This document shows, piece after piece, positions 36,201 to 47,480 of a stretch of DNA of 64,000 bases (the first letter of the stretch is position 1; the number at the start of each line of letters is the position of its first letter). Source of the DNA: Lutjanus erythropterus (lineage: Eukaryota; Chordata; Actinopteri; Lutjaniformes; Lutjanidae); NCBI GenBank assembly GCA_020091685.1, contig CM034600.1:1020024-1084023 (forward strand), in the 5' to 3' direction. Under the pieces are notes generated by a model that saw nothing but the letters and a program-made list of their open reading frames with translations, was not told the DNA's origin and did no database searches. Both the position numbers and the translations under genes were made by a program.

Positions 36201-39200
36201 ATGTGCCATGAGTGACATACCACCACTGGTGACGCCAGCATATGCTACTGAACCAGTGGCATCACTCTGTCAAATGAGTGGCATACTGTTACACACACTG
36301 GTGTATGCCACTGAATGAGCAGCACTCAACAGCACTCTACAGATCACTACTGAAGCAGCTGTGACGTACCATCAGCCACTTTTTCATCTTGGTACTGCTG
36401 AATCATCATGCAGTATTTACAGAATGTTTGGCACCAGCTCTGTTAAGGAGAACTGTGTATAAATCTAGAGGTCGTCCGTGTGGTTTCCATATTCTTCCGG
36501 GCAGGAACACTGGATTGAATGGTAGTTGGACACAGAAATGTCTGTGAATGGAGCACAGCTTTAACACCAGCTTTGATCCAGCAGTTGATCCCCATTTAAA
36601 ATCCCTCCTCAGTTTATATTCCCTAACATCCGGGTGTATCCCTGCTTTTTGCTTGGTGGCGGTCCTCAGGTCGGGCCTCGGGGGTGATCATGGCCCGTCT
36701 CTGTCCATTTCTCCTCCCTCCCACCACGCCTCCCCTTGTCCATTCACCCCAGCTTCTTTTGCTGTCGTGTCTCTCTCCGCAGCCCGTGGAAGGCGCAAAT
36801 GAATTCCTGCAGCTGCTGAAGAGCCACAAAGAAAAGCTGGAGGAAGGGATGAGAGAGCTGAGGAGGAAGAACGAAGAGCTGGAGAGGGAGAGGGACGAGG
36901 GGGAGGAGGAGAGAGAGCGAATGCGGCGCTGCATCGACCAGCTACGAGCCAAACTGGCCCAGGCACAGGTAACACTGACATAAAAAACTGTATGGAGAAC
37001 TAATCATATCATGGCTACAGTTTCCCTCTGTTCCATCTTGTGTGACACTTGGAAATATCCTTTACAATACATATCAATATCACAAATACATGAATATTAG
37101 AGGATTTTTTTTCTCCACATTTGAAAAAATTTGCCCCAATGTTTAACAAAAAAGGAGAAATTACCCTTCCTTCTTGGGGAAAGGAATGAATGTGCAATGT
37201 TGGCTGCCAAACAGGTCATTTTCTAGTGGGACATGGATATAGCCTGCAGATATTTATAAATATAAATTATAACCTATAGCATCACCGTCTCCATTTGTTT
37301 GTTCCTGTTATTACATTAGTGGTTGTCTTGTCCTTGGACCTTTTCCCCCCATTTATATATTTCATTATTGTTTTTTTACATTATTTTTGTAACTGTCTTT
37401 CTTATTGCAATAGTGCTTTGGTGACATGTGAAACGTGATGCTAATAAAGCCTATTGAATTGAATTAATTATAGAAAGGACGTTCAACTGCTTGTTAATGG
37501 CGTCTCCGTGTTATGGATGTGGATAGACACAGAAATGATGATGTGTGCCTCATCTGTTATCTAAAATACTTTTCTGAATGTTTTTTCAGGCCACCAGTGT
37601 TACTGAGGAGGCTGTTCAACATCGCTCTGAGGCTCAGCACTCCTCTGACTGGTAGGACGCATTCTCCCTCCTAATACAACAGACTGCCGCGCATTGTTTG
37701 AAACTAACAGCACTAAACTTTCTGACTGTTTAAGCAGTTGTTATTAGCATCTTTTGGACTGAGTGCTGTTTAATTAATCTCAACTATGCTGCGCATCTGC
37801 AGACATTTCTCCTCTATGGACACTTAGTCTACTGGAAACTCCTTTATGGCCTGTATCAGTATTCCTCAAGATTTTTACACCATGTACCACCTCAGAAAAT
37901 ATTAGGCTCTCTAAGTACCACCATTATTAACTGATGTTAAACACGGGTCATATGGGTGCTGGAAATCAGTTGAATTTTAATGTAGTGCTTTCAACATTTT
38001 GGATTTAGGAATAAAGTGCTTGAAACTGTAATTACATTACTTTCATAATTCACTATCTGACTGAATAGTTCCCTTTTTAGATACAGAGATATAAGTGGGA
38101 GGAGCCTCACACATTTTGAAACATTAAACTTTGTTGCTTTGTTTCCTTTGATTTTATTTTCCTTCGGAAGAATGCTGACGCAAAACATAATTTTGGTTGT
38201 TTGCAGCACAATAGCATGATAGAATAATAGAATAACTGTTTTAATGTGATGAAGAAGTGAAATAATAACATGATAATATTGTATATAGATATGTAATTAA
38301 TAAGGTGCTGGAAGAGCTTAAAAATGCACCTTTGAAAAGCCTGAAAAGTGCTTGAATTTGACTTTGTAGGAACCCTTGTTAAATGTAATAATGTGAGCCT
38401 ACTTTATTCACACAAGAGGCAGAGTTATACCTAATGAGAAGATTATTTATTGTTGACTGTTGTCAGACACACTGCCATCATAGTTTAGACATGTATGCTA
38501 CGTACATGAACAACGGGAAAGACTAAATTTATTTATTCATAAAAAAAAAAGTGAAATTTTGATTATGTGTTTTTACATCATTTATTTCATTTTTTAAATT
38601 TTAGGACATTCCTCATTGCACCATTAGAGAGAGTTTGAACACCATCAGTGGTGCCAGTACCATAGTTTGTATGAAACCCAACAATGTTGTTTCCAATGAA
38701 CCTTTATAAATGTAAAATGTTGTCTGTACGCTTGACAGATGAGATTAAGATTGGTTGCCAAAAGTTGCATGTTGGGCAATTTGAATAAGTAGCCTAAAAA
38801 TTTTTGCAATTTTATTAATTTAATTTTACTCTTATTTTTTTCCCCTTTTTTTAGTCAATGGTAGAGTCGATAGGATTTGTCCGAGCTGTTCCTAAATGCA
38901 TCAGGACCTCAAATACTAATGTTTTGGGTTGGCAAAATGTCGTGAGTACAGCCAAAGCCACCATCACACACTTCTGGGTCATAAGTGAACGCTGGTGAAA
39001 AAAAATATGAGCCTGTCCTTGTTTCTGATTGGTCAATTACAACATAAGGTCTGATATTTCTTTATAGCGGACTGTTCCTGTTGGTGCAGGTCTAATCATA
39101 GACTCCGGAAGAGCAATAAAATTACTTTTAAATCCATAGTCATTTTAAAATTAATATTTTGCGTCAAACTCTTCATTTTTTTGAGGTAGTTAACCATGTA

Positions 39201-42200
39201 GTAAGTGGGATAATGTACAGTGAGCACGTCATTATTATGTTAATTAGTACACTTCTTCAGGGTGATTCAAGACCCCTCCGCTTCGAGTCGGGATCCTGCA
39301 TCACCTGCATCGCTGTTTATTTTGCAATAATGACCTGCTCACTGTACATTATCCCATACATATGTTATAGGAACTATGCAGGGTATTAACATCAAAATAA
39401 CCTTACTCTGTGAAGTCTTATTATATTAAAGTTCATAAGAAAACACAGTTATTGGGTCCAAGAAATTTCCAGTAGACTAAGTATCATTTCCTCTGCTCAC
39501 CTTTGAGATGTCTTCCTCCCTCTCTGTCTCTCTGTTTCCTCTTCCAGCTCTAGCCTGGCTAAACTCACAGAGCAGCTTCAGGCCACACAGGGCAGGTGAG
39601 CCCACAGCTCTGTGAGGCTTTGTCTTTCTCTCTGTGTGCATGTCTGCTCTCAACAATCCTGTCCTTTCACCGCTGAGTATCTGTTACTGCTACCTGCCTG
39701 CCTCTCATCTTTATGTTTCACTCACTGTATGTTTTTATGATCTGTCGTTAACAAGGAAATAAGGCACTTTTAGATTGTTTTTCATCCATTGTTTTCTGTC
39801 ACATGTTGTATGATATATACCATTTCGAGCTTTTACGATATCAGGTTTTCATGAAACGATTGTTGAGACCAAATTCTGAATAGAAAATTTGAAAAAAAAT
39901 CCCATCAGTCAAATTCATCTTTGACTTTGTTTATTGTGTGTTTTGTCTGTTCTTTTGCAAATTAATTCGGCATACAATTAAAATGCAAGTGAAGGGAGGT
40001 GGGGAGAGAATCTGTAACCAGAACTGATTTAAGAGCATGAAGTATGTTTAAAAGGTGCTGGTTTGATCTGGCGTGATCGACGATTGTTTTTTCCTAAACC
40101 AATATCAAGGCGAACTTAATGAATTTGCTATCAGAAGATGTCATAAAAGAAATCTTGAGAATCTGCCCCCTACCTCACTGCCGCCTGCTGAGCCTTTTTA
40201 ATCAGTAGGAGTGAATTTTAAATGCTTCAGGACAAACCAGCTTAGCATGTCTTCACTTTGAATCTGATCACCTCACACATGAAAATACAGCAGGATCAGC
40301 CTGACCAGGAGCCCAGATACACTCATGGAACAAGATCGTATGACAAGAATTTTCCTAGCTAACCGTCTTCTTCTCTAAACACTAAAATCCAACCAGAACC
40401 GGTTTTACAAGAAGAGATTTTCAGAAATTAAGACTCAAGTCAACAGTCTGAACCTCCTCTGATTGCCAAAGTGTCACAGTGTTATACGTTGGAATTCAGA
40501 GTAAAATTCGCTTTTTATTCAAGTAAAGTGAAGTCACAGTAAAAATCCAAAATTTAAGTCTCCTTTGACAGCACTCCATGCCACATGTAAGGTTGTATAG
40601 AATTAAAATGCCTTTATTTTACATGGCAAAAAGCATTAAAAATTATCAACGCGAAGCATCACAGGTCGTAGTATCCCATGAGTGGGAGGGTAGTTCCCTG
40701 TCATGATGTAAGCCTATTGGTCAAACACCAAGTGATACATCATCAAAACAAAACAAGGGATGGGGCAAAAGGTAAGGAGAAAAAATACGGAGGAAAAGGA
40801 AAAAAAAAAAGAAATAAAATAAGAAAAAGAAAAGTACAAAAAGTAAAAACAAAAAGAAAAGAAAAAATAGATTAAATTCATTGCATTGTTTAAAACCCCA
40901 GTTTAGTGAGAATGTGTTGTGTGTGTAGGTATCGTGACCTGGAGGAGAAGCTCGACTTCCTGCAGAAGAGTTCAGCTCAGCGGGACAGAACTGAAGCTCT
41001 CCTCAAACAGAAGGACAAGGACTGTGCCCAGGTATGAAGAACTGTGAACAGCTGGGATTTGCATTCCTAACACCAGAATCCAAAGTTTTCACATCTTCCT
41101 GCGACTGAAGTTCCACATTTACGGAAGGTGATGTTGTAGAAAGCAGCATTAAAATATCGACTGATGCTTGATGTATTTTGCAGCTGGCGAAGGACTGTGA
41201 GGCTCTGAAAGCTCAGGCGACGTCCCTGTTAGGAGAACTGAACGAGAGGCAGAGCTGCCTGGAGAAAAGCGAGCACGAACGCAAAATGTTGGAAGAAAAG
41301 TAAGACGTAACGTCAGCATGCATGTGTAGTGTACGCAGAGACTTCTCCTTCTCATCTGAAGGTGTGCACGTGTGCTGATGTGTGTCTCTCTGCTCTGCTT
41401 GTGTTCCAGGCTGTGCAGTAAGATGAAGGCCCTGCAGGCGGCAGAGCGCGAGCTGGAGCAGCAGAGGAAGCAGCATCATGTGGCCATGGACAAACTGCTG
41501 CTGCAGACCCAGAGCCTGGAGCAGGCACTGAAGACAGAGAGACACGTGGTCACAGAGGAGAAGTGGGTTCAACACACATATGCACAAACAAACACAAGTA
41601 CTTATTAAAGTTCTCCACTATTATGTTATAAAAGATTTAAAGATACCATTTATTATACAAATTTGGGGCAAAATATAACAATTTTTGAGCGCTCAAGAAT
41701 TGAAAATTAACGACTACAAAATTGCACATTAAAGGAACAGTTCACCTCAAAATCAAAAATACATTTTTCTTCCTTGGCCTGCAGTGCATTTTATATATCT
41801 AGATTTTTTTGTGTGAGTTGCAGAGTTCTGGAGATATCGGTCGTAGAGATGTCTCAGTTCTCTCCAGTATAATGGGACTAGATGGCACTCAGTTTGTGGT
41901 GCTCAAAGCACCAAAAAATACATTTGAAGAATTCAAGACCAATGTCTCTTTCCAAAAATCATGACATGGTTACTCAAGATAATCCACAGACCTTCTTGTG
42001 AGCAGTTTTATCTAGGAACTATTTTCTTTCCGGTAGAAAGAAAGTAGTTCCAATAGATTCTACTGCCATTATGCTGAAGAGAAGGCAGGCATCTCTATGG
42101 GTGATATCTCCAAAACTCACTGCTGTGCTGTGCCTTCCCTGCAAGACTGCAACCAACCTGACTGAGACGACACTTTGCTTATAGTGAACAGGCACAATAC

Positions 42201-45200
42201 AAAATAATAATAATTAGACCAAACAGTAGGAGAGACAGAGACAATACATGGGGCCATTGGAAGTGACAAAATTGGGGAGAATTGGGGAAAATAATAGAAT
42301 ATAGCCCAAACTCCAAGTCAGCCCTTGAAACATGTGAGAAATAAGACCCGACCAGCCACTTCACCCCAGCGCACTGCAGAGCGTGCAGGACAGGTGATAG
42401 CTGTGCTGCACACTCTGCAGTGTGCTGGGATTTTGTTCCTGTACTAAGAGCAAGAGAACAGACACTTTTACTTTCTCTGACTGTGAGTAAATCTGATGTT
42501 TTCACATCAGGCAGTAAAACATGAGTCTTACTGGTAAAACATACTCATGTGGGCTGATATAGGTATTGATTGTGGTGCACTGAAGTGGGAAAAAAAAACA
42601 AATTGTTGGTGGCCTGGTAGCTCAGTTAGTAGAGCATCCCTCATGGAGGCTGCGAGTCCTCTGCAAGCGACCGTTGGATCGACTCTTCCCCCCGAACTAA
42701 AACTACACGCAACCTTTAATCAGCATGAGGCTCAGTAGATAATGACTGGATTTTTATTTAGCCGTTTCACTCTGGTAATCACTATTGGACTTTGCTCAAA
42801 ATTCTGCGATGCTGCTGGAGTTCTGTCATACTGTACGGTGTGGTAAAATTCAGCTTCCCTTTTCTCCTCGCAGGAAAAAGCTGACACAGCTGCAGCATGC
42901 CTACACATGTCTCTTTAGAGACTATGATTCTAAACTGAAGACTGAGGTAAAAGCACATTTAAACATCCGTTTAGCCTCAGTAACTCACAGGTTCATGTCC
43001 TAACATTCATCTTCATCTGTGTGTGTGTGTTTGTGTGGCAGGGAGGAGACCTGTGCAGCCGACTGGAGGAGGCAGAGAGAGCGCTGGCCCTGAAGCAGGA
43101 CCTGATCGACAAACTGAAGGAGGAGGTGGAGCAGCAGAAAGGCTCGCTGGAGACTGTTCCTGTCCTCACTGCACAGGTAGACCTACACCTACACTACCAC
43201 TTTGTTTGTTCAAATTTCATCTATAGGACTCATTCTTAAGAACTGAGAAACAAAACAGTATATTGAGGGGTTTTTGATTTTTACTGTCATAAGACCATAA
43301 ACTAATATAGTGGTGTTTGTCCATTATGCCAAGAAAGTTCCCAGCTGATATATCTATCTGGCTCTACTAACAAGCAGTATAACTTGTATTTAAGGTAAAA
43401 AGCCAGTCTGAACATCATGTTAGTCGGTTCTGCCTCTCCTCTGAGTCACCTGTCAGTTCGACACAAACCAGCCTGTATCAACCTGCAGCTCCGCTGTAGC
43501 ATGTTTACGTCATACAGGCGCACTGAAGACAACCAAAATGTCTGTTGTAGACTGAAGTCCTCTTCTCTGTCTCTGTGTCTGTTCAGGCTGAGATCTACAA
43601 AGCAGATTTCTTAGCAGAGCGAGAAGCGAGAGAGAAGCTGAACCAGAAGAAGGAGGAGCTGCAGGATCAGCTGACTCAGGCCCTGGCTGAGATCGACAGG
43701 CTCAAACAGGAAGCCACATCACGGTAAAAAAAACAAAAAACAAAAGTATAATGCAGGTTTAATCCATCAAGATCATTATTTGTGTCCTGAATGTGGGCAT
43801 GGAGAGGTTTATGCACTGGACGGTCGCACTCGGCTGATCCTGCTGTGTGCTCCAATTGGCTGTTTTTCAGGACATTCAAATCTGTTTACGTCAGTGGTTA
43901 TCCAGGGTTACACAGTCCCGGCTGTGTGCTGAATTTCTCTCCCTGCTCTCAATCTCAATTGCTAATCAGATGCTGCATCAGCTTTACTGCAGCTGTCATC
44001 AAAGAGCTGTCTGTTGGCACATCGTCAACACTGACGCTTCATATCTGAAGTCCGAGCTGTGTCCACGTTTGTCCTCTGCATATTGATATGACTGTGCTCT
44101 TAGTAAAGCCTGATCAAACATGAATGGTGTCTGTGTTCGCCTGTGTTTCAGTGCACGTATGGAGCAAATGAAGCTGAGACACCTGGAAGACTTTCCAGCA
44201 CGGCCCCCACACATTCCCCCTCCACAAGGTTAGCACACACACATTCAGTGGAGTATTAAGCTGTCATGCATACTTGATGTCATTTTTTTAGGGCTCAAGT
44301 ACTGACCTCAGTGAGTGGATGCTATTAAAACTAAAGGGATCTAAACAGAAATTTGGCCATTTTGAATTTAGTCGTCATTTTTGATGATTTCCTGTGTTGT
44401 TATTTTAACAAACTCCTCCTACAGAATTAATCAGACTGACTTATAAATTGGTGCATGTGAATTAGACAACTTTGTCGAGAAAAGTTCAGTTATCATTGTG
44501 GTGTGGCATCAAATTTTGATGTATATATTTAACAGCTATTTTATTTTTTTATATTTTAATTTCCATTTATCAATGTTGTAGGCCTAAAGTGATTCTTCAG
44601 TTGTTTAAAGTTGGGAAATTGAATGATTTTTTTTTTTGAGTTTTTAATCAAACTCAGACTCTCAAGTTTTGAAATAAGCAAAATTTTGCGAACCTATAAT
44701 CTTCTGTAGAGATATTTTACTTTTCTCCTTTGGATAAACTTGAACCTGGATTCATGTAAACCTGCAGAGGAAAAGTAAATTATCTCAACAAAACATTATT
44801 ACTTAGTAAAACTTTTTCAAAACTTAAAAGTTTGAGTTGGGCTCAAATGTATTTAAGCAAGTTGCCTTGAAATTTTGTTTTCTCAACTTTTTCTAGTGTA
44901 TACCAAAACTATTTTAATATTCCGTCAACTAAAATGTGAGTCATAGCCTGCATCTACGATTTGGTGCCTTTTCTTCTAAATTTTGCTGCTAGTCCAGAGT
45001 CTCCCTCTGGAAGCCAAATGAAAAAAAAAAGAAACATCTCTCAGAAGTTAATAGCCGCAGCTCCAGACAGGTTTTTCTTCTTGTTTTTGTTTGTTTGTTT
45101 GGACAAAAATGTCTCTCTTGAGATTTGAGATTTGAGCAGGTAACGTGCAGACCAGGTGACCAGAAACACAACTTTGAATTTGTCTGCTGGGAGTGTAAAT

Positions 45201-45664
45201 AGGCAACTGTTTGCTAACATGTTAGCTATGCTACATCTGCTTGTCATATGTTGTCTTTACACTTGTTCTGCTGCCCTAACGCAACCCAAAAAAATCTGCT
45301 CATACTACTTAAAGTACTAGATAATTCTTTGAAGTGTAATTTTAAAAACTCATCATATGTTTTTTGTAAATGAAGACACATCTCTGACAAACTCTGAACA
45401 CATCTTTTGTTGCTTTACACAACCTTTAAATGTATTTTCTCAGGTTGTTTAAACACGTTCTCTTCCTCCTTGGCCTCAGGTGTCTTCCCTGGCACAGCGT
45501 TCAACACGGCGCCCCCCGCCCCCTCGTTCCGCAATCAAGGTTTGGTACCAGATCAAGGAGCAGCCGGAGCTGAGGAGGTGCCAGATTTATGTTGTCCCAA
45601 GTGCCAGTACCAGGCTCCAGATATGGACACCCTGCAGATACACGTCATGGACTGTATACAGTAA
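27257..45664 (+). CDS. ikbkg: NF-kappa-B essential modulator (NEMO / IKK-gamma), 15 coding exons
   Basis: NEMO is the scaffold of the IKK complex; it binds linear and K63 ubiquitin chains and switches on NF-kappaB. Coding exons: 27257-27395, 29394-29659, 33346-33420, 33517-33612, 36783-36968, 37590-37651, 39548-39595, 40929-41031, 41184-41299, 41410-41562, 42874-42946, 43042-43176, 43587-43723, 44152-44228 and 45480-45664. They total 1851 bases, 616 residues (human 419), in frame throughout. The N terminus ([16 protein letters not shown], then [20 protein letters not shown]) is the IKK-binding coiled coil. The CoZi/UBAN region has [16 protein letters not shown] near 487-502. The C-terminal zinc finger has Cys594, Cys597, His610 and Cys614. 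The extra length sits in exons 4-9. [18 protein letters not shown] favours NEMO over its paralogue optineurin. The polyA signal is at 46608-46613. Confidence 0.95.
27540..27740 (+). repeat. Truncated TTAA-type MITE, IKBKG intron 1
   Basis: Starts TTAAAGGGAGAGTTCACCCCC and continues with family landmarks 'gtgagttg', 'ccttgttgtgagcagtttcatgtaggaactactttctt'. The matching right terminus is missing. Confidence 0.65.
27838..28600 (-). mobile_element. 5'-truncated LINE 3' end (ORF2 C terminus plus 3' UTR)
   Basis: Read on the minus strand, 28600-28250 gives, across small frame breaks, the pieces '[12 protein letters not shown]' and '[15 protein letters not shown]', the usual end of ORF2 in Rex/CR1/L2-type fish LINEs. 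A non-coding 3' UTR follows, ending in the tail 'ggaataataaagtttttctaattctg' (complement of 27838-27863). The copy is broken and inactive. Confidence 0.65.
29770..29800. repeat. (GT)n microsatellite
   Basis: Short pure GT run in IKBKG intron between exons 2 and 3 of the coding set. Confidence 0.9.
30034..30350. mobile_element. MITE of the 'agggctgcaactaacaattatttt...' family
   Basis: Begins 'cagggctgcaactaacaattattttaataatcgattaatc' and ends near 'aattgattgattgttgcacctct', an imperfect inverted pair. The interior has the family signature of repeated 'cgattaat' and 'gaaaccagacaatttgagaagctgaaatcag'. Other copies: 33705-34027, 46678-46988, and a cluster at 52255-53945. Confidence 0.7.
30351..32074. 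other. Intron DNA without recognisable gene
   Basis: Within the large IKBKG intron between coding exons 2 and 3. It is AT-rich with no clear repeat structure. The 154-residue minus-strand frame at 31424-31888 resembles no family I know and has low-complexity content from a CT-rich tract. Confidence 0.5.
32075..32980. mobile_element. Long TTAA-flanked fold-back element
   Basis: Left end TTAAAGCGATACTTCACCC and right end GGGTGAACTATCACTTTAA carry TTAA at both borders. The arms are about 420 bases. Inner matches include 'ccattcacttcaattgtac' near 32830 with 'aatacaactgaagtgaatgg' near 32212, and 'gactacagttgacattta' near 32695 with 'taaatgtcaactgtagtc' near 32361. It is the longest member of the family at 12276. 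Non-coding. Confidence 0.8.
33705..34027. mobile_element. MITE of the 'gctgcaac.att' family
   Basis: 'agagctacagcgagtagtcgattaatt' at the left and 'aatgaacagttgcagcccta' at the right form the inverted ends, with the internal 'aatcgattaatcg' signature. Located just after IKBKG coding exon 4 (33517-33612). Confidence 0.7.
34130..36310. mobile_element. Fold-back element interrupted by a Tc1-like insertion
   Basis: Arms at about 34180-34390 and 35995-36215 are reverse complements. Paired landmarks are 'tttagagccagctgac' with 'ttagttggctctaaat', 'catatatcctgg' with 'caggatatatg', 'catggctaa' with 'ttagccatg', and 'ggcacatgtcgtttc' with 'gaaacaacatgtgcc'. The Tc1-like element (34871-35980) sits between the arms. 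Confidence 0.7.
34871..35980 (-). mobile_element. Tc1/mariner-type transposon, inactive, with TA target duplication
   Basis: Inverted ends 'cactgcctggccaaaaaaaa' and 'ttcttggtcaggcagtg' are each flanked by TA. On the minus strand, 35476-35243 encodes a Tc1 transposase piece ([22 protein letters not shown]), with the catalytic-domain aspartate in WSDES. Only this part is readable. The rest of the transposase is missing or broken, so the element cannot move by itself. Confidence 0.85.
37700..39540. other. IKBKG intron with small palindromic MITE
   Basis: No exon is seen between 37651 and 39548. Repeats of interest are the MITE at 39200-39357 and a stretch near 38330 similar to 28900 ('gctggaaaagctt', 'gcttgaatttgattttg'). 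Confidence 0.45.
39203..39356. mobile_element. Short MITE with ~22-bp inverted ends
   Basis: Left end 'gtgggataatgtacagtgagca' is matched in inverse sense by 'tgctcactgtacattatccca'. The next bases 'cgtcattatt' / 'aataatgacc' extend the match. The core has 'ccgcttcgagtcgggatcctgcatcacc'. It codes for nothing. Confidence 0.75.
41729..42070 (+). repeat. Degenerate TTAA-type MITE ('agttcacc' family)
   Basis: Starts TTAAAGGAACAGTTCACCTC and carries family landmarks: 'cttggcctgcagtgc', 'atataatgggactagatggcactc' and 'agataatccacagaccttcttgtgagcag'. Located in the IKBKG intron after exon 41410-41562. Confidence 0.65.
42605..42700 (+). repeat. tRNA-derived SINE fragment
   Basis: 'tggtagctcagttagtagagc' is a good match to the tRNA A-box region (TRGCNNAGYNGG-like), and 'cgaccgttggatcgactctt' is a degraded B-box (GGTTCGANTCC). 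The arms of a tRNA cloverleaf do not close, so it is not a functional tRNA. Confidence 0.6.
44229..45479. other. Last IKBKG intron
   Basis: AT-rich intron DNA with no recognisable gene or strong repeat. Confidence 0.5.
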
Positions 45665-46620
45665 CATGAGCATGGTTCAACACACCATGACACCAACAAA
45701 CACATACAGACACACACATATAGATACAGTATGCAGTATATTTACGTTGTTGACATTCAGTGTGTGTGTTCCCAGCTCCAGACACACCGCGGGAAAACCT
45801 GTTTGGTAGTTGCACCTTATTATCTGCCATGAAAACACACAAATCTGAACACACATGGCGGATTGTACCATTTTAAAAATCAAATATGTCGGAAGTGGCA
45901 ATCAGATGACAGTATGAAGACAGCCACATAATCAGCGAAAACTGCTCCATGGATCCAGATTCTGCTGTAGCTTTTCCATTCATCCTCTTCTTGCCTTCCT
46001 TTTTCCTCCCACCTGCTCTTTTATTTCGCCTCACCTCTGAGACAGCACACCGATGCATGTCTGTCAGTATTTGTACACGATCCCTGATCTCTTGACTTCA
46101 CTTGAAGTGCCGTAGTGGCAACAGAGGAGCAAGTGTGTATACTTCATCATATATCAGTAATCAATGGGCCTAAGGAGAAAAGTTGAGAGGGGTGCTGTTC
46201 CCCTCAAAGGAGAAAACATATGACAATGTGAATAACCTTGTGAGCTTTAAATAATATAGAATATTCAAATATGTTTTGGTCATAAATGTTGCTGTCTGCA
46301 TTACCTCAAAACATGTATTATTATTATGTATTAGAGATGGATTTACTCTTATTGAAAAAAGTAGCCATTCTCTGTGTTCTGTGCCTGTGTACACATCTGA
46401 CTGCACCACTGCTTTATCTCTAATGCTAGCTGACCCTTAACCCCACATCGCCCTTTCTGTGCCCCTTACACTCTCCTTTACCTGTGGCTATTTATCTATC
46501 TGAAGGTTAGCACATCGAGGGTCCCTTCACAGTTTGTGTGACTATTGTCTGTAATTCTAGATCATTCGGTGCAAAGAATATTGTTTCAAACTGTTGAAGA
46601 TTTATGAAATAAATCAGTTA
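45665..46620 (+). other. ikbkg: IKBKG 3' UTR
   Basis: Follows the stop codon and ends with AATAAA at 46608-46613 followed by a T/GT-rich stretch (tgtgtgttttttgttgt). No other coding sequence is evident. Confidence 0.6.
46608..46613 (+). terminator. ikbkg: Polyadenylation signal of IKBKG
   Basis: Canonical AATAAA with a GT/T-rich element about 20 bases downstream. Confidence 0.7.
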
Positions 46621-46677
46621 TTCATTAACATTTGTGTGTTTTTTGTTGTATACACCCTGGGTGCACAAACCCCAGTT

Positions 46678-46988
46678 TAGAGCTGCATGGATTAATCAAT
46701 TATGAAATTAATCGCTTAATCGATTTATTGGTTATTTACTTTTTTTTTTTTATTTCAGCTTCGTAAATGTGATTATTTTCTGGTTTCATTACTCCTCTTT
46801 GAAAGTAAACTGAATATCTTTGAGTAAAACAGATATTCCAGGAGGTCACCTTGGGCTTTAGGAAACATTGATCAACATGTTTAACTTTTTTTCTGACATT
46901 TTAAAACAGACAACAAATAATCAATCAATCAAGTAAATAATCAACCAGTAAATCAACTACGAAAAATAATTGTTAGTTGCAGTCCCAC
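46678..46988. mobile_element. MITE of the 'gctgcaac.att' family
   Basis: Ends 'agagctgcatggattaatcaatta' and 'taattgttagttgcagtccc', interior 'taatcgcttaatcgatttattggtt'. Non-coding. Confidence 0.7.
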
Positions 46989-47101
46989 CCCAGTTCCAAA
47001 AAAAAGTTTGGACACTGTTTAATACACAAATGACAAAGGAGTGCATTGATTTGCAATTCTTTTCAACCTATATTTAGTTGGAAGTAGTACAGCGGTACAT
47101 A

Positions 47102-47480
47102 TTTAAAGGGATAGTTCACCCAAAAATGAAAACTTGTGAGTTTGTAGTCCACAAAACACTGCTGGAGTGTCACAGGAAAACTGTATTGCAGAATTTCGCA
47201 AAGTGTATGGTGATTAGTCTTCAAACAGGAAAAAAACAACTGCAAAAAATAAAATAAAATAAAATAAAATGCCTCCATGTTGTTCGTCTGGTGTAATCCA
47301 AGTCTCCTAAAGCCCCGACATGTAGTTCACTTGCACTCACACACCGTCACACCACACACACACACAATTCAGACAGTGTGCACACGCATGAAGGTGGCTC
47401 CAAACTAAGGATCTACTGTGAAGATTTAGGCTAAAAACATGCTGTAAATGACGTCTTTGAAGTCAACTTGGCAGCAACAT
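47102..47480 (+). repeat. Half of a TTAA-type MITE
   Basis: Left terminus 'ttaaagggatagttcacccaaaaatgaaaa' is present and 'ggtgtaatccaagtctcc' matches the element at 32075, but no right terminus is found. Confidence 0.65.

Noticed and set aside
36623..36981. Ser-rich minus-strand frames of 97-109 residues
   Set aside because: Antisense of the Glu/Arg-rich NEMO coiled-coil exon.
42605..42700. Functional tRNA gene
   Set aside because: The A-box is good, but the B-box is degraded and the cloverleaf stems do not pair; it fits a SINE remnant.
27257..45664. Optineurin as the identity of the long coiled-coil gene
   Set aside because: The zinc finger [21 protein letters not shown] and the N-terminal MVQP...LREALRRSN segment match NEMO better; the LIR-like exon alone is not enough to change the call.
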